Shown piece after piece: positions 1-12,372 of a stretch of 64,000 bases of DNA. The notes beneath the pieces are model-generated. The model was not told where the DNA came from, made no database searches, and saw only the letters and a list, made by a program, of their open reading frames with translations. The position numbers and the translations under genes were made by a program. The DNA is from Protonemura montana. Taxonomy: Eukaryota > Arthropoda > Insecta > Plecoptera > Nemouridae. How positions within the stretch are numbered: the first letter of the stretch is position 1; each line of letters begins with the position of its first letter. The DNA is taken from the NCBI GenBank assembly GCA_947568835.1, contig OX387609.1, positions 14,191,708-14,255,707 of the forward strand, read 5' to 3'.

Positions 1-1424
1 CCCCATTACCCACAAGAGCAAGCGAGACAACAACACTGCCAAGATAACATCATGCTGCATTTGACAGGTGTCAGCGTGCGGCATGTTAAAATGCTTTAAC
101 TAAGTCAAATTTTTGAGTGGATTTCTGACATCGCCCCTTCGCGGTTCCTGCGGGCAAAGAACCGAACGTCCCGAGGGTTTTTACCCTGGAACAGGGCGTG
201 GTGTGGGGGGGGGGGGGGGGAGGGGGTTCACGCATCGGATCACAATTAAGGGTCACTTGTCTCTTTTTAAAAAAGTTGTTGAAAAGAATTTTAGGGAAGG
301 GGTGTTCGTTGACTTGGGGTTGATGATGACTTTATTAATGCTATTTGCTGAATTCTTTGGACGTTTTTTTAGCCCCAGGTTGTCTTACCGTTTGGTCCAT
401 TAGGTCTTCGAACGCATGTGCGTCGTTGCCGGGATAATTTCATGCGTAACGAGGCTTTGTTCCTTAAGTACATACCTGGAGGCGTTTGTCACCCTTTGCC
501 GGGGCGGGTACACTTTTCAAAGGCTGTTTAATGGAGTTATTTGACGCGATTGCGACCTAGGTGCGGTGGAAAATGGCTTTATGACGTACACAAATTTACA
601 AGCCAAGTTTAATTGTTTAAATGTCATGTTTTTTTCGAAAAAAATATTGTTTACAAAATACCAGATGCTAAATTGAAATCAAGCTATTACTGGTGCATAG
701 CAAGCGTTGAGTTTTTTTTAAACTGTAATCAAATTTCGTTCGGTGCATTTTACATTTAGGATCGGTTTTATAAAAGTAATCAAATATTAAAAAAGGAAAT
801 ATTATTTACAAGCATCCTCTGCAGTGGTCTAGATAGCTAACAATCTGTTAACTATTTAACATAGCTGTTAAATTAACCTACAAACTCTTAACTAGTGTTG
901 CTGTCTATCTAATCTAGCAAAGTCATATCTGGTTTTGTCAAATATTAAAACCTATTCACAAAAAGCTAAAAACTAAACAAAGTAAAAAGGATAAAAAAAA
1001 AAAAAAAAAATTCACCAACACCACTGCCACCCAAATACCTTTGCCTCGTGCACATCGATCGATATCAAGGCGGCAGTGGCCTTCCCGCTTCCCGTGTTCT
1101 CTCACCGCCTTCCAGTAGTCGTTTCTGCGCGCTCGATGTTCACTTGTTTAAAATTCAGGCGGTGTCTTGGCAGGGTATTGATTGCGCTGTGCCCCCCTAC
1201 CAGAACAAAACACTATAGGCACGTCGGCCAGACTAGGTGGCGGTGGACGACGCAGTTTCCACTGGCCGTGTTGTCGACACTACAAGGCTGTGACTATAAA
1301 AGCTTGTAGCAATTTAACCAAACATTCCGGCGTTATTTTCAATAAAATTTGCTGCAAAATCATATCAACAATGTATTTTATTATTTCAAAGAAGATCATT
1401 TTCGTTTCCAACAAAAAAATCAAG
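1..1424. other. Non-coding AT-rich flank
   Basis: No supported gene. It holds a 16-base poly-G run at 205-220, a poly-A run near 997-1010, and a TTAAC-rich patch at about 835-905 that resembles patches near 2.9, 20.5, 21.3 and 33.8 kb. Short ORFs here have no recognisable domain and look like chance. Confidence 0.6.
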
Positions 1425-2185
1425 CATGGGAGGTTCAATGGTAGATTCAACGTTTGGTAGCCATGGAGATGCTGAGATTGCCTGACAGTGCTTCTTAATT
1501 CTGCTATCTTATGTTACCACGGGTATATCATGGCCTAGCATAGGAGGTTCAATGTTAGATTCAACGTTTGGTAGCCATGGAGATGCTGAGATCGCCTGAC
1601 AGAGCTTCTCAATTCTGCTATCTTATGTTACCACGGGTATATCATGGCCTAGCATAGGAGGTTCAATGTTAGATTCAACGTTTGGTAGCCATGGAGATGC
1701 TGAGATCACCTGACAGAGCTTCTCAATTCTGCTATCTTATGTTACCACGGGTATATCATGGCCCAGCATAGGAGGTTCAATGGTAGATTCAACGTTTGGT
1801 AGCCATGGAGATGCTGAGATCGCCTGACAGAGCTTCTCAATTCTGCTATCTTATGTTAACACGGGTATATCATGGCCTAGCATAGGAGGTTCAATGGTAG
1901 ATTCAACGTTTGGTAGCCATGTAGATGCTGAGATCGCCTGACAGAGCTTCTCAATTCTGCTATCTTAAGTTACCACGGGTATATCATGGCCTAACATAGG
2001 AGGTTCAATGGTAGATTCAACGTTTGGTAGCCATGGAGATGCTGAGATCACCTGACAGAGCTTCTCAATTCTGCTATCTTATGTTACCACGGGTATATCA
2101 TGGCCTAACATAGGAGGTTCAATGGTAGATTCAACGTTTGGTAGCCATGGAGATGCTGAGATCACCTGACAGAGCTTCTCAATTC
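1425..2185. repeat. 114-bp minisatellite, about 6.7 copies
   Basis: The segment beginning AGGTTCAATG recurs at 1431, 1545, 1659, 1773, 1887, 2001 and 2115, an exact 114-bp spacing. Copies differ by only a few substitutions, for example GGTAGCCATGGAG against GGTAGCCATGTAG. The last copy stops inside the unit at CTTCTCAATTC. No ORF runs through it and I do not recognise the unit. Confidence 0.95.
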
Positions 2186-3170
2186 ATTGCTTGTTTATAA
2201 CCACTTGACACACACCTGCCAATAGCAACGATTTCAGGAAAACTTAACAAAGTATCCCTTCACAGAAGATGTCCGCTTCTTGGCGTGGAGCAAAACATGC
2301 TGAGGTTTAGGCACCTCATTTCTACTCTACAGTGATTTACACAAGAACAATTCGGTGGGAAATTTACAGAAAAAAACCACACAGAAACATTACTTAAAAA
2401 GTTTCGAAATTTTTAAGATCTTGGAAATCGAAATCTTTTAAACCTACCGGTAAATAATTTCTGTTTGGTAAACATTTTCTAGCCAGAAATTCGACAATTT
2501 TCAACCAGATCAACAAATTACGACAAAAAAGCAAGAAAATCACAGCAAAAATGACTAAAACTAATTGAATAACGTAAAAGACCACCGTCCATATAAAAAT
2601 TTCCGATATTTTTCGACAGAATTTAACAGGTGAAACTATTGTAGTAGCGATCCTGCCAGCAATTTCTGGCATCTTTTCAAAATGGCGGAGCCTTAAAGCT
2701 GATAACGCTGTCACCAGCAAGCAGGCGCAAAGTGATAAAAAAATCGGCTAGACTTTAAACTATTCATTCATTCAAACATTCAAATTCAAAATATCCCCCC
2801 AACCCCCAGCACCCACACACAAGCACCCTAACCAAGCCCATCTGTCGTCACTACAATGACGTAGTTATCTCAAATCCTATCAACCAGTAGCTACTAACTT
2901 CTAGTTAGCTCTAGGCAAACTAACCGCCCGTTAACGCTCCGCTGGACCGAGCTAAGCCCGGCTTAACACGCCTGTTAACTCCAGCCCGAGGGTTAATTGA
3001 CAGGCCGATTGTTGCGGCGCGATTACGTCACGGAGGCGTGAGACCGTTAGGTAACAAGCTGATGACGTGGGAAGGCTAAAAAATACTGAAATACAGGTTC
3101 TTGATGTTTAACGACGCAATAGCTATGGTAGGCTCATGATAAAACTAGTCTTGCCTAGTGCTGGCACTCA
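2186..3170. other. Unannotated AT-rich interval with a TTAAC-rich patch
   Basis: There is no supported gene. A 108-residue minus-strand ORF at 2394-2720 is low complexity and hydrophobic and resembles no family I know. At 2865-3000 there is a run of GTTAAC/TTAACG motifs similar to other patches in the window. A short GGCGTGGAGCAAAAC motif near 2282 resembles the unit of the 70-bp array at 6.7-7.7 kb. Confidence 0.5.
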
Positions 3171-4410
3171 GGCCACCGCTTAGTCTTGTCTCTTTCACAC
3201 ACTGTGTTGTCTGCTCCTGTCCAACAGCACCAAGGACCGGCCACCGCTTAGCCTTGTCCCTTTGACACACTGTGTTGTCTGCTCCTGTCCAACAGCACCA
3301 AGGACCGGCCACCGCTTAGCCTTGTCCCTTTGACACACTGTGTTGTCTGCTCCTGTCCAACAGCACCAAGGACCGGCCACCGCTTAGCCTTGTCACTTTG
3401 ACACACTGTGCTGGCTGCTCCTGTCCAACAACACCAAGGACCGGCCACCGCTTAGCCTTGTCACTTTGACACACTGTGTTGGCTGCTCCTGTCCAACAGC
3501 ACCAAGGACCGGCCACCGCTTAGCCTTGTCACTTTGACACACTGTGTTGACTGCTCCTGTCCAACAGCACCAAGGACCGGCCACCGCTTAGCCTTGTCTC
3601 TTTGATACACTGTGTTGGCTGCTCCTGTCCAACAGCACCAAGAACCGGCCACCGCTTAGCCTTGTCTCTTTGACACACTGTGTTGGCTGCTCCTGTCCAA
3701 CAGCATCAAGGACCGGCCACCGCTTAGCCTTGTCACTTTGACACACTGTGTTGGCTGCTCCTGTCCAACAGCACCAAGGACCGGCCACCGCTTAGCCTTG
3801 TCACTTTGACACACTGTGTTGGCTGCTCCTGTCCAACAGCACCAAGAACCGGCCACCGCTTAGCCTTGTCACTTTGACACACTGTGTTGGCTGCTCCTGT
3901 CCAACAGCACCAAGGACCGGCCACCGCTTAGCCTTGTCACTTTGACACACTGTGTTGGCTGCTCCTGTCTAACAGCACCAAGGACCGGCCACCGCTTAGC
4001 CTTGTCACTTTGACACACTGTGTTGGCTGCTCCTGTCCAACAGCACCAAGGACCGGCCACCGCTTAGCCTTGTCACTTTGACACACTGTGTTGGCTGCTC
4101 CTGTCCAACAGCACCAAGGACCGGCCACCGCTTAGCCTTGTCCCTTTGACACACTGTGTTGGCTGCTCCTGTCCAACAGCACCAAGGACCGGCCACCGCT
4201 TAGCCTTGTCACTTTGACACACTGTGTTGGCTGCTCCTGTCCAACAGCACCAAGGACCGGCCACCGCTTAGCCTTGTCCCTTTGACACACTGTGTTGGCT
4301 GCTCCTGTCCAACAGCACCAAGGACCGGTCACCGCTTAGCCTTGTCACTTTGACACACTGTGTTGGCTGCTCCTGTCCAACAGCACCAAGGACCGGCCAC
4401 CGCTTAGCCT
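3171..4410. repeat. 68-bp minisatellite, about 18 copies (array 1)
   Basis: CCACCGCTTAGCCTTGTC recurs every 68 bp from 3173 to 4397. Copies are more than 90 percent alike, mostly varying at a few sites (TCACTTTG, TCCCTTTG or TCTCTTTG; GTTGTCTG or GTTGGCTG). The same unit forms a second array at about 27.8-28.7 kb. Part of the unit (CTCCTGTCxAAxAGCACCAAGG, then GGxxACCGxCTTA and a CCTTT block) matches the middle of the 5S-headed SINE. The overlapping 60-66 residue minus-strand ORFs are products of the periodicity, not genes. Confidence 0.95.
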
Positions 4411-4693
4411 GGCTGGCTTATGATGAAGCTAGCCTAGCATGGCAGGAAGCCGAGGATGAACCCGGGCCACATGACCTTGCCCTTGAAGTTTTTTTTTCTT
4501 CGGGGCTCACCGAACTAAGTCGTGTCTTGCCGAGTATTACCGAGTTCGTCCGAAACTTGCCGAGTCGTTCATCGGTGAATCACGTGACTTTGTCGCCTCA
4601 CTCTGGCTGTCACAGTGAAGAGTTGAGAGGGCAGTGGCGTGCCGCACGGCTTTTTTGTTGGTTCAGAGTTGATTAATACACTCTACGTTTGTA

Positions 4694-4982
4694 GCGCTGG
4701 CAGAGTTGCTAGAGCTGGCAGAGTCGCTAGAGTTGGCAGAGTCGCTAGAGTTGGCAGAGTCGCTAGAGCTGGCAGAGTTGCTAGAGTTGGCAGAGTCGCT
4801 AGAGTTGGCAGAGTCGCTAGAGTTGGCAGAGTCGCTAGAGTTGGCAGAGTCGCTAGAGTTGGCAGAGTCGCTAGAGCTGGCAGAGTTGCTAGAGCTGGCA
4901 GAGTCGCTAGAGCTGGCAGAGTTGCTAGAGCTGGCAGAGTTGCTAGAGTTGGCAGAGTCGCTAGAGCTGGCAGAGTTGCTGA
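4694..4982. repeat. 18-bp minisatellite, about 16 copies
   Basis: The unit is GCTAGAGTTGGCAGAGTC with T/C changes. Because 18 is a multiple of three, it keeps long ORFs open in more than one frame (RVARVG and LELAES repeats). That is expected from the unit and is not evidence of a protein. Confidence 0.95.
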
Positions 4983-5818
4983 AAGTTTTGCTTGGCTTCC
5001 TTTAATTTAATTTAAATTTTTAACGGCATTAATTCTGCTGATGTACAACACGTTGCCTTATAGAGGGTTTTTGAAGCTTTATAAAACTAGAATCACAGAC
5101 TTGATAGTGACATTGTCTTTTGCAGTCAAGATAAGTTTATGACGGGCAATTTCGTAAACTTCTTCAACTAGAATGAGAATCAGGTTCTTCTGGTTTCTAG
5201 AAGCATTTTTTTATGTTCTGACAAATGAAAAGTATAAACATTTGCAGTATTTCTATGAGAAACAGCTTAATGGCAATTAATTTGCTCTCAAATATCGATA
5301 TTTTGAAAAATGCAAACAAATTGTTTGATATCACAGAAAGTGCGAGAATACGGGTATTTTTAACAATGTGTCAAATTTAAAATATCATGTTTTGTGACAT
5401 GGAAATTCGAACAATTTACAAATAAATTAAACCATGTTCAATTTTGGTCTCCAATACTCAGTTGAAATTAAATCCCTCTTTGCAGTATTTGATCGAATAT
5501 TGAGATAAAACAAATACGAAAATAAAAAACTTATTTCCTGTGACAAATCATTAAATTATCAGCAAAATACTTCTTTTATCTTTGTTTATCATAACATATC
5601 AATAACTCGCTCAGCTCCAAGTAAAACCGGTCTTAAACCCTAACCAAAAGTCAAGGTCAAACCATATTTGGCCTTGATAAAATCAGCCATCTTTGATTCA
5701 TTCAATAAAAACTCGTTCCGCCACTGGTCAAAACCAAAACACTTTGCAAAACTCGTAATGAGACGTTCAGTGCATTACGCCACTGGATCAGAGCGCCCCG
5801 AACAAGAGCGGTGTAACG

Positions 5819-5869
<51 letters not shown>

Positions 5870-6516
5870 ACCAACACCCACCCCTCATCGGGGCAAAGAA
5901 AGTGTCAACTCACCTTCAAATCACGTGCGGTCACGCAAACTTAACGAAGCGAACGCGCGAGAAACAAAAGAAACTTTCGTGAAACATACTTTATGTTTTT
6001 CTTTATAATGAATGAGAGCAAACATTTGTAAGTCACGGCGATTACGATTATCATTTGGGACAAATTTTACGCGCCCGACGATAGTTTTATTTGTTATTTT
6101 TCTTGTGTTAATTATGAATAATTATGATTTCTTTTTAGCGTCGTTTTGTTTTGGTTTCCACGTGACTTTTGTGTTCTCGTTTGTTTGTTGCTTGAATGTA
6201 AAGGAAGTGGCGAGGTGTGTTTGGGACAAAGCGTCGAGGTGGCCGTGCCTGAGAGAAAGATCTCCGTGTAGCCGTGTTTCTCTGACAAAACCTGAACACT
6301 TGTCAACTAATGAGCCGTGTATTCTTGAGCGACTCTTCGTTGTTATGCAAATCTCGGGTGACGTTTGCTCGAGGACTTGAGTTCGGTTCCCATTTCATTT
6401 GTCAAACTGTGACCTGCATTCGGTTGACTCGTGCACTTCAGGATCGAGCGTTTAGAAATAGAATTGTTATTGTGATTTAAATTTTTTACCTAATTATGTT
6501 TGCTTTTTTGTTGCAG
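4983..6516. other. AT-rich interval with a 51-base poly-C run
   Basis: No supported gene. The notable object is an uninterrupted run of 51 C at 5819-5869, which creates a spurious polyproline ORF. The DNA downstream is AT-rich and ends in a pyrimidine tract leading into the candidate splice acceptor at 6515-6516. Confidence 0.7.
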
Positions 6517-6550
6517 AATGGATTCTTTGGTCGCCTGCAACTAAGAAAAG
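6517..6550 (+). other. Candidate 34-nt microexon
   Basis: A pyrimidine-rich acceptor (TGCTTTTTTGTTGCAG, ending at 6516) is followed by 34 nt and a near-perfect donor, AAAAG|GTAAGT, at 6551. Two of three frames are open; one reads NGFFGRLQLRK plus one extra base. It would join in phase to the candidate exon at 43469-43509 (34 + 41 = 75 nt). The splice signals are seen directly. That it is an exon is inference, and no protein family is recognised. Confidence 0.35.
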
Positions 6551-6685
6551 GTAAGTTCTTTGTCACCAAAATATATTTTGCATATTTGTCAGATTTTTAA
6601 ATCTCCCCTTAGATGTAAACCAAATTAAGTCTTGCTTCGGCTTAAAATAAAATACAGATATTAAAATATTAAACCAGCTCAGAAG

Positions 6686-7744
6686 CTCCTTTGCGTGGAG
6701 CGAAACAAGCGCCCTGTCACGGAATGTCCAGCACAGAGGCGACGGCGAATGTCCGCTCCTTTGCGTGGAGCGAAACAAGCAGCCTGTCACGGAATGTCCA
6801 GCACAGAGGCGACGGCGAGTGTCCGCTCCTTTGCGTGGAGCGAAACAAGCACCCTGTCACGGAATGTCCTGCACAGAGGCGACGGCGAGTGTCCGCTCCT
6901 TTGCGTGGAGCGAAACAAGCACCCTGTCACGGAATGTACAGCTCAGAGGCGACGGCGAGTGTCCGCTCCTTTGCATGGAGCGAAACATGCGCCCTGTCAC
7001 GGAATGTACAGCTCAGAGGCGACGGCGAGTGTCCGCTCCTTTGCATGGAGCGAAACATGCGCCCTGTCACGGAATGTCCAGCACAGAGGCGACGGCGAGT
7101 GACCGCTCCTTTGCGTGGAGCGAAACAAGCACCCTGTCACGGAATGTCCAGCACAGAGGCGACGGCGAGTGTCCGCTCCTTTGCGTGGAGCGAAACAAGC
7201 GCCCTGTCACGGAATGTCCAGCACAGAGGCGACGGCGAGTGTCCGCTCCTTTGCGTGGAGCGAAACAAGCATCCTGTCACGGAATGTCCAGCACAGAGGC
7301 GACGGCGAGTGTCAACTCCTTTGCGTGGAGCGAAACAAGCAGCCTGTCACGGAATGTCTAGCACAGAGGCGACGGCGAGTGTCCGCTCCTTTGCGTGGAG
7401 CGAAACAAGCGCCCTGTCACGGAATGTCCAGCACAGAGGCGACGGCGAGTGTCCGCTCCTTTGCGTGGAGCGAAACAAGCACCCTGTCACGGAATGTCCA
7501 GCACAGAGGCGACGGCGAGTGTCCGCTCCTTTGCGTGGAGCGAAACAAGCGCCCTGTCACGGAATGTCCAGCACAGAGGCGACGGCGAGTGTCCGCTCCT
7601 TTGCGTGGAGTGAAACAAGCTCCCTGTCACGGGATGTCCAGCACAGAGGCGACGGCGAGTGTCCACTCCTTTGCGTGGAGCGAAACAAGCACCCTGTCAC
7701 GGAATGTCCAGCACAGAGGCGACGGCGAGTGCCCGCTCCTTTGC
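6686..7744. repeat. 70-bp minisatellite, about 15 copies
   Basis: CTCCTTTGCGTGGAGCGAAA recurs every 70 bp from about 6686. Copies are nearly identical, with changes concentrated at CAAGCGCC/CAAGCACC/CAAGCAGC. A 210-bp super-period (three units) reopens reading frames, which explains the 361-residue plus-strand ORF across the array. A shorter GxGGAxCxAAACAxGC motif is found singly near 2285, 11800 and 33870, which suggests the unit came from a dispersed element. Confidence 0.95.
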
Positions 7745-9812
7745 TAAAATCGTATAAAAACGCTATAAACATTTGATCTCATGGTTTATGGGTGTGTTTA
7801 TTGCATTGGTATCATCACTGCGCCATTGAGTGAAAAGTATTGCAAGATACATTATATTTGTTGTATTGGGACTCAAAAATATCCGATAACCGCCACCAGG
7901 GACCGCTAGCGTGCGTGTCCGTCACTCGAGGCAATTAAAGCGCGGGACATTTGATATTGACAGCTCACTGCAACCCGATCAAGCACTTTGAGGTGATTAC
8001 AGATGGCATCGAGTCTCTTTTTGCTTTGGCGTGTCAAAAACCAATTTAAGGGGGGAGGGGGGGGGGGGGGGGGAGGGTGGGATGGTGGGGGGGGGGGGGG
8101 GGGGGGGGGTGGGAGGGGGGGGGGAGATATACTGACTGGTGCACGCTGTCAAAGTAGAAACACATTTGTCGGGGCTTAAATTTATCTGTTTTTGAGCTGT
8201 TGAGGGATTTTTTTTGGAAAAACCTTTATAACTGTTTTTTTTTGGTTAAAGACATGCTGGCTGTCAGGAATGGTTGGGTGATGATGAGGATGATGATACT
8301 TAGGCTTATGTAGATGTTAGGGTGAATCCGGTGCCGGTTACGTGTTGGTGCGATATCTTTTATGACCATTTCGTTGACAAAAGGGTACGAGTGGAAAAAT
8401 TAGAGGGACATAACATAAGTTTTTATGTTTAAAATTAATATTTTGGATCATTTTGTGCATTTTTAACAATTTTCGTTATTTTGATCTCATTTAATTTCGT
8501 AAAAATATGAAATTCTGACATTTTGGTGTAACTGCGAAACTGTGCTCCATAACGTTGCCAACTTCCCACACTCGCCGTCATAATACCAACCTCGAAAAGC
8601 CACCAGCTAGTCTTCAAACCTGACGACCCCCGCACCCGTCGGCCCCCCCAGAGAACCACCCCATCGACGGCGTCCCCGGAGGCGTCGAACCAGCTCCGAT
8701 CCCAACTCAGCGAGGTGTCGGCATGGAAAATCTCCTTTGCACTCGGCGACATCAGAGTGCCCTTCAAAGGAACCGCTCGCCATTCACGCAACGGGACCGA
8801 CAAAGAGAGTGCCATCCGAGCTGGCAAAGGTGCAAGAGAGATGAAGATAGGTTGTTCCCGACGGGGTGGTAGTTATGGAGATATCATCTAAATAGTTGAA
8901 CGAGTGCCGGGGTGTTATAAAAAGGGAATTAGACATGAGGGTGCCAGAGGCGACGGCGTCGAGGGGTCGCCGTCAGTGCGAGAGTCGTTCGGCCGGCACA
9001 AATTTCATTTTTGGATTATGTTTTTGAATTGATGACGTGGATTGGGGTTCGATGTGTTTTTGAATCGAGAAGCGTTTACTTTTGGCGCGTGTCGTTAGGA
9101 TTAGGTGTGTGTGGTGTTCTTGATTGGTGCTTTGAGGTTGGTGTTTGTTGCTACGAGTTGGCTTCAGTCTGCAAATGGACTAAGCTTTGGTATTCGCCGA
9201 AGATTTAGCAAACAGAGAATGACTTTCAGCATTGAAATCGGTCCTAAAATTGAATCGAGGATCAAGAATATGATAAAAGAGACTAAAGACACAGAATTGT
9301 ATGAATTTTTCATATGTATGTCACCAAGATAAGCTTATATATCTTTCACTTATGGCATCTCCCATGAGTAGATATGTTTTATGTATCTCGATCACTTATG
9401 GATATGGAATACTTATACTTACTTTTATGATAAATGCGGCGACCACTTATGGTCATATATGTGTCATGCTTGTATTCCAAGTAGAATATTTTACACTTTT
9501 ATTCTAAGTTACTAACATTACACACTTCCTATGCCGATTTTAAGATCACAGCTGTTTTATCTTTTAATGTTTAATCACTTTGGGATCCCACGTCGCGAAA
9601 CTGGAATATGTGTGCCAGGATAGCCCAGTTGCTAGAGCACCCGATCGGCAATTGGTTCCGGGTTTGTACTCCAGTTAGGTTAACCTTTTTCCAGTCATAG
9701 CTTCCTTTTAATCATTCGCTTGCTGGTTTTAGCTTCCTAGAAGAAACACTAGAAAAACCAAAAACACTGTAATTTTTTTAGTTACACTCACCCCGCCATG
9801 TTTGACATCTGA
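7745..9812. other. Intergenic or intronic interval, G-rich tract and SINE relic
   Basis: No convincing gene. 8050-8124 is almost all G. 8270-8350 is a weak relic of the SINE (GATGATGAGGATGATGAT followed by CCGGTGCCGG). 8560-8970 is CpG- and GC-rich; all three forward frames and one reverse frame stay open there, so the 130-residue minus-strand ORF at 8435-8827 has little weight. A tRNA-like motif (TAGCCCAGTTGCTAGAGC) lies near 9628. Confidence 0.5.
8050..8124. repeat. Poly-G/G-quadruplex-prone tract
   Basis: About 75 bases are nearly all G, broken by isolated A and T residues. It has many runs of four or more G on the plus strand and could fold into G-quadruplexes. Exact length in such a run may carry sequencing or assembly error. 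Confidence 0.85.
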
Positions 9813-9824
9813 TTTTAAGGTTAT
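9813..9824. repeat. Target-site duplication, left copy
   Basis: TTTTAAGGTTAT, identical to 10448-10459, immediately flanks the SINE. Confidence 0.85.
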
Positions 9825-10447
9825 TATTATTATTATTTGTGGTTTTATACGACGCACTGTTTTGACAACTGGCCCTGCGGCACTGGTCTAATGGCGTCTG
9901 TGAATGAGTGGATGATGATGAGGATGATGATGAACCTAACATAGCCTAGAAGGGAGGAGGGGAAACCCGGTGCCGGCACGTAGCCTACTCCTGTCGAAGA
10001 GCACCAAGGGGACCACCGGCTTAACGTCCCTTCCGAAAGATGGTACAACGCGAACAACAGGATTCCTCCACAAATCCATACTGTCGAGAGGTCGATAAGC
10101 AAGGCGAATGAAGTTGCTGTACTAACTTTCATCCCTCTAACCTCTCTCCCGAACAGAACTGGTCATGTGTATGATGGCCACCCATACAATACCTAACCCA
10201 GCACAGTGTTGCTTAACTTTCATCCCTCCAACCTCTCTCCCGAACAGAACTGGTCATGTGTATGATAGTCTCCCATCCAATACCTGATCCAGCGCAGTGT
10301 TGCTTAACTTTCATCCCTCCAACCTCTCTCCCGAACAGAACTGGTCATGTGTATAATGGTCACCCATTCAATACCTGACCCAGCGCGTGTTGCTTAACTT
10401 CGGTGATCTAACGAGAACCGGTGTTTCCAACACGACAAACCGTTCGG
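9825..10447 (-). mobile_element. 5S-headed SINE, full length, with 12-bp TSD
   Basis: Read on the minus strand, the element starts with a 5S rRNA-like head (GAAACACCGG-like block, AGTTAAGCAA, GGTATTGxATGGGTGACC). It continues with three 91-bp units that repeat the 3' half of the head, a linker (CTTGCTTATCGACCTCTCG type), a body with a TCCTTCGGAAGGGACG-type stem, and ends in an A/T-rich (TAA)n tail. A perfect 12-bp duplication, TTTTAAGGTTAT, flanks it at 9813-9824 and 10448-10459. This is direct evidence of insertion by target-primed retroposition. A SINE needs a partner LINE; none is identified here. Confidence 0.9.
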
Positions 10448-10459
10448 TTTTAAGGTTAT
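10448..10459. repeat. Target-site duplication, right copy
   Basis: TTTTAAGGTTAT, the partner of 9813-9824. It is followed by a short GGTTATGGATGTTA-type tandem repeat to about 10508. Confidence 0.85.
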
Positions 10460-12297
10460 GGATGTTAAGGTTATGGATGTTAGGGTTATGGATTTTAGGG
10501 TTATGGTATGGCGCCAAACTAAGAGATTATTCACATTAAAATAAGTCACAGATTTGCCGATAGGTGTCGTTGAGGTGACCTAATAAGTGATTGTGTCGCT
10601 GCCTGGTGGTAGGTTATCTAATGAAACGTTCCCCTAGAGCTGTGTTCTGATGAATGAGCTCTCAGCTTGCCCTAGCGTCGAAAGCTTGACTCGCATTGTT
10701 TCCGCCCCCGACCGCTCGCGGCGCTGCGCGAGGTCTTGATTTCAATTTACCTTTCGAAACTTTCAGACACTAATCTTTCTCTTTTATAAACTACTTAGGG
10801 AAAACTTTGAAGCACACACAAAAAATAAAGCGAGAATTTCCTGAGCTGAGTTTTCTTTGTGAGGAAAGTTTTGCATAAACAGGAGGAAAACATTTGGCGC
10901 TTTTCCACGCGCGTTTTGAAAGACTGTGAAAAGTCTGTGGAATCGGGTTGAATTGGTGTTTGATATTTTTGTGTATCACATTTTAAATTGATTTTCCCAC
11001 TAAAGATGTCAAATTGTTTCCAATGCTTCTCAAAGTGGTTGTATCGTCCCAATATCCTTTATCTGGGGGATTCAGGAAAAACAATCTTGTTTTATATTTA
11101 TTAATTGTGGTTAGTGTCAATAGTTTTAGCAACAAAAAATCTCTTTTACTGCAAATTTCCCAAAATTTTCATTATTAAAAAATGTGTAAAACTGGAAACA
11201 ACCATAAAGCAAGGTTTTTCAAAATGGTTGGCTCGTGTTTATTTTTTTCTTTGTAGTTTGTTAGTGTTAACAGATTGAAGAAATTCGGAATCCACAGCAG
11301 CTAAGAAAAATAAGATTTTCTCTAAAAAACACCGGAATCAAAATCAAAATCGAATCTTAATTCCGATTTTAATCTGGTATTTGCTGAGATTACTCAGCAG
11401 CATAAAGTGACAGCTTTAATTCAGTGCCCCTTTGGGCGCCAACTTTTCTTAGGTTATTTGTGTTTCTAATAATAAAAATGCTTTAAATTTGACATCGATT
11501 TAAATATGACTGTCAAAACTTTCAATCAATACACTTAAAAATAAAAGACGCTTGCTGCTTTCTATTGGATTTTTTATTAGATTTATTTTCAATTAAAAAA
11601 CGGTATTTTATCGATTTGAGCTAAATTAAGTTTCTGACATCTTTGAAAACCAATTATCAAACTCTTCTGTTTAATTTTTCACTCAGAATAGAACCTAATT
11701 TAGTTTTTAAACGCTTTTCTTGGCATTACTTATATGAATCGACAACGTGGCAAGTGGATTCTAAGATATGATCATCTTATTGATGATATATTTCCGTCGC
11801 GGGAAGCAAAACATGCACGGTTTTTATAAAACAATCATCTAAATTCAGACTGCAGTGAAGTTAAGCAATTAGTGCAGTGATTTGATGCACAGAAACATAG
11901 CAAAGCGACGCGTCCAGGGTTCGAACCCGGAGTGAACCAATTGACGAGATGTGATACCAGTTTTATCCGCCAGACGTCGCTGACAACGCATCTGTGTTTT
12001 GACACAACACGATTTATGACATAGCAGCCGAGATGTTGAAAGTCGTCAGCTTGGTTTGACTTCGGTTCTGTTTCAATCGCGCGGTTCCTGATGAACAGCT
12101 GAGCTCTCAGGAGGTCTTTGCATAGTAGGAGTAAACGCAGGAGGAACTTATTCACAGCTTTCTAGTATTAGATATTCTAAAACTTGGTTCATGATTCATT
12201 AAAGCTATTTTAAAATCAAGATTCTGTAAAAAAACAAAAATCAATCTCATTTTTAAATCCTATTTGTAACCGCGTTCTCGATGATATTTGATTTTAA
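10460..12297. other. AT-rich interval with possible old tRNA-SINE
   Basis: No supported gene. A B-box-like GGGTTCGAACCCGG at 11918-11930 sits in a region (about 11840-12150) that reads on the minus strand as NWFTPGSNPG, a common translation of tRNA-derived SINE heads. Shared fragments (GAGCTCTCAG after a TGATGAA motif) near 10650 and 12090 suggest two old copies of one element. Confidence 0.4.
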
Positions 12298-12372
12298 ACA
12301 ATAGGGAAATCCCCTTAAGATTATTATTTAATTATTATCATTGTGTTCAAATACGCGTTTTAAATAAAATCT
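12298..12372. repeat. Direct repeat, copy 1 of 2
   Basis: About 75 bp (GGGAAATCCCC, then TTTAATTATTATCATTGTG and CAAATACGCGTTT) is repeated at 12464-12535. The pair brackets a tRNA-like segment, so it may mark the ends of, or a duplication at, an inserted element. Confidence 0.75.

Noticed and set aside
3195-4332. Many 60-66 residue minus-strand ORFs as a multigene family
   Set aside because: They are the same ORF repeated by the 68-bp satellite.
3171-4410. CRISPR array
   Set aside because: Regular repeats but no variable spacers, and the window is eukaryotic.
6691-7776. 361-residue plus-strand ORF as a gene
   Set aside because: Product of the 70-bp array; other frames also stay open because of the 210-bp super-period.
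8435-8827. 130-residue minus-strand ORF as a gene
   Set aside because: GC-rich segment with all forward frames open too; no domain and no splice support.
10648-10690. Hammerhead ribozyme (CTGATGA ... GAAA)
   Set aside because: Core bases are present, but the bases between do not form a stem II (A instead of G after the first core, long unpaired stretch).
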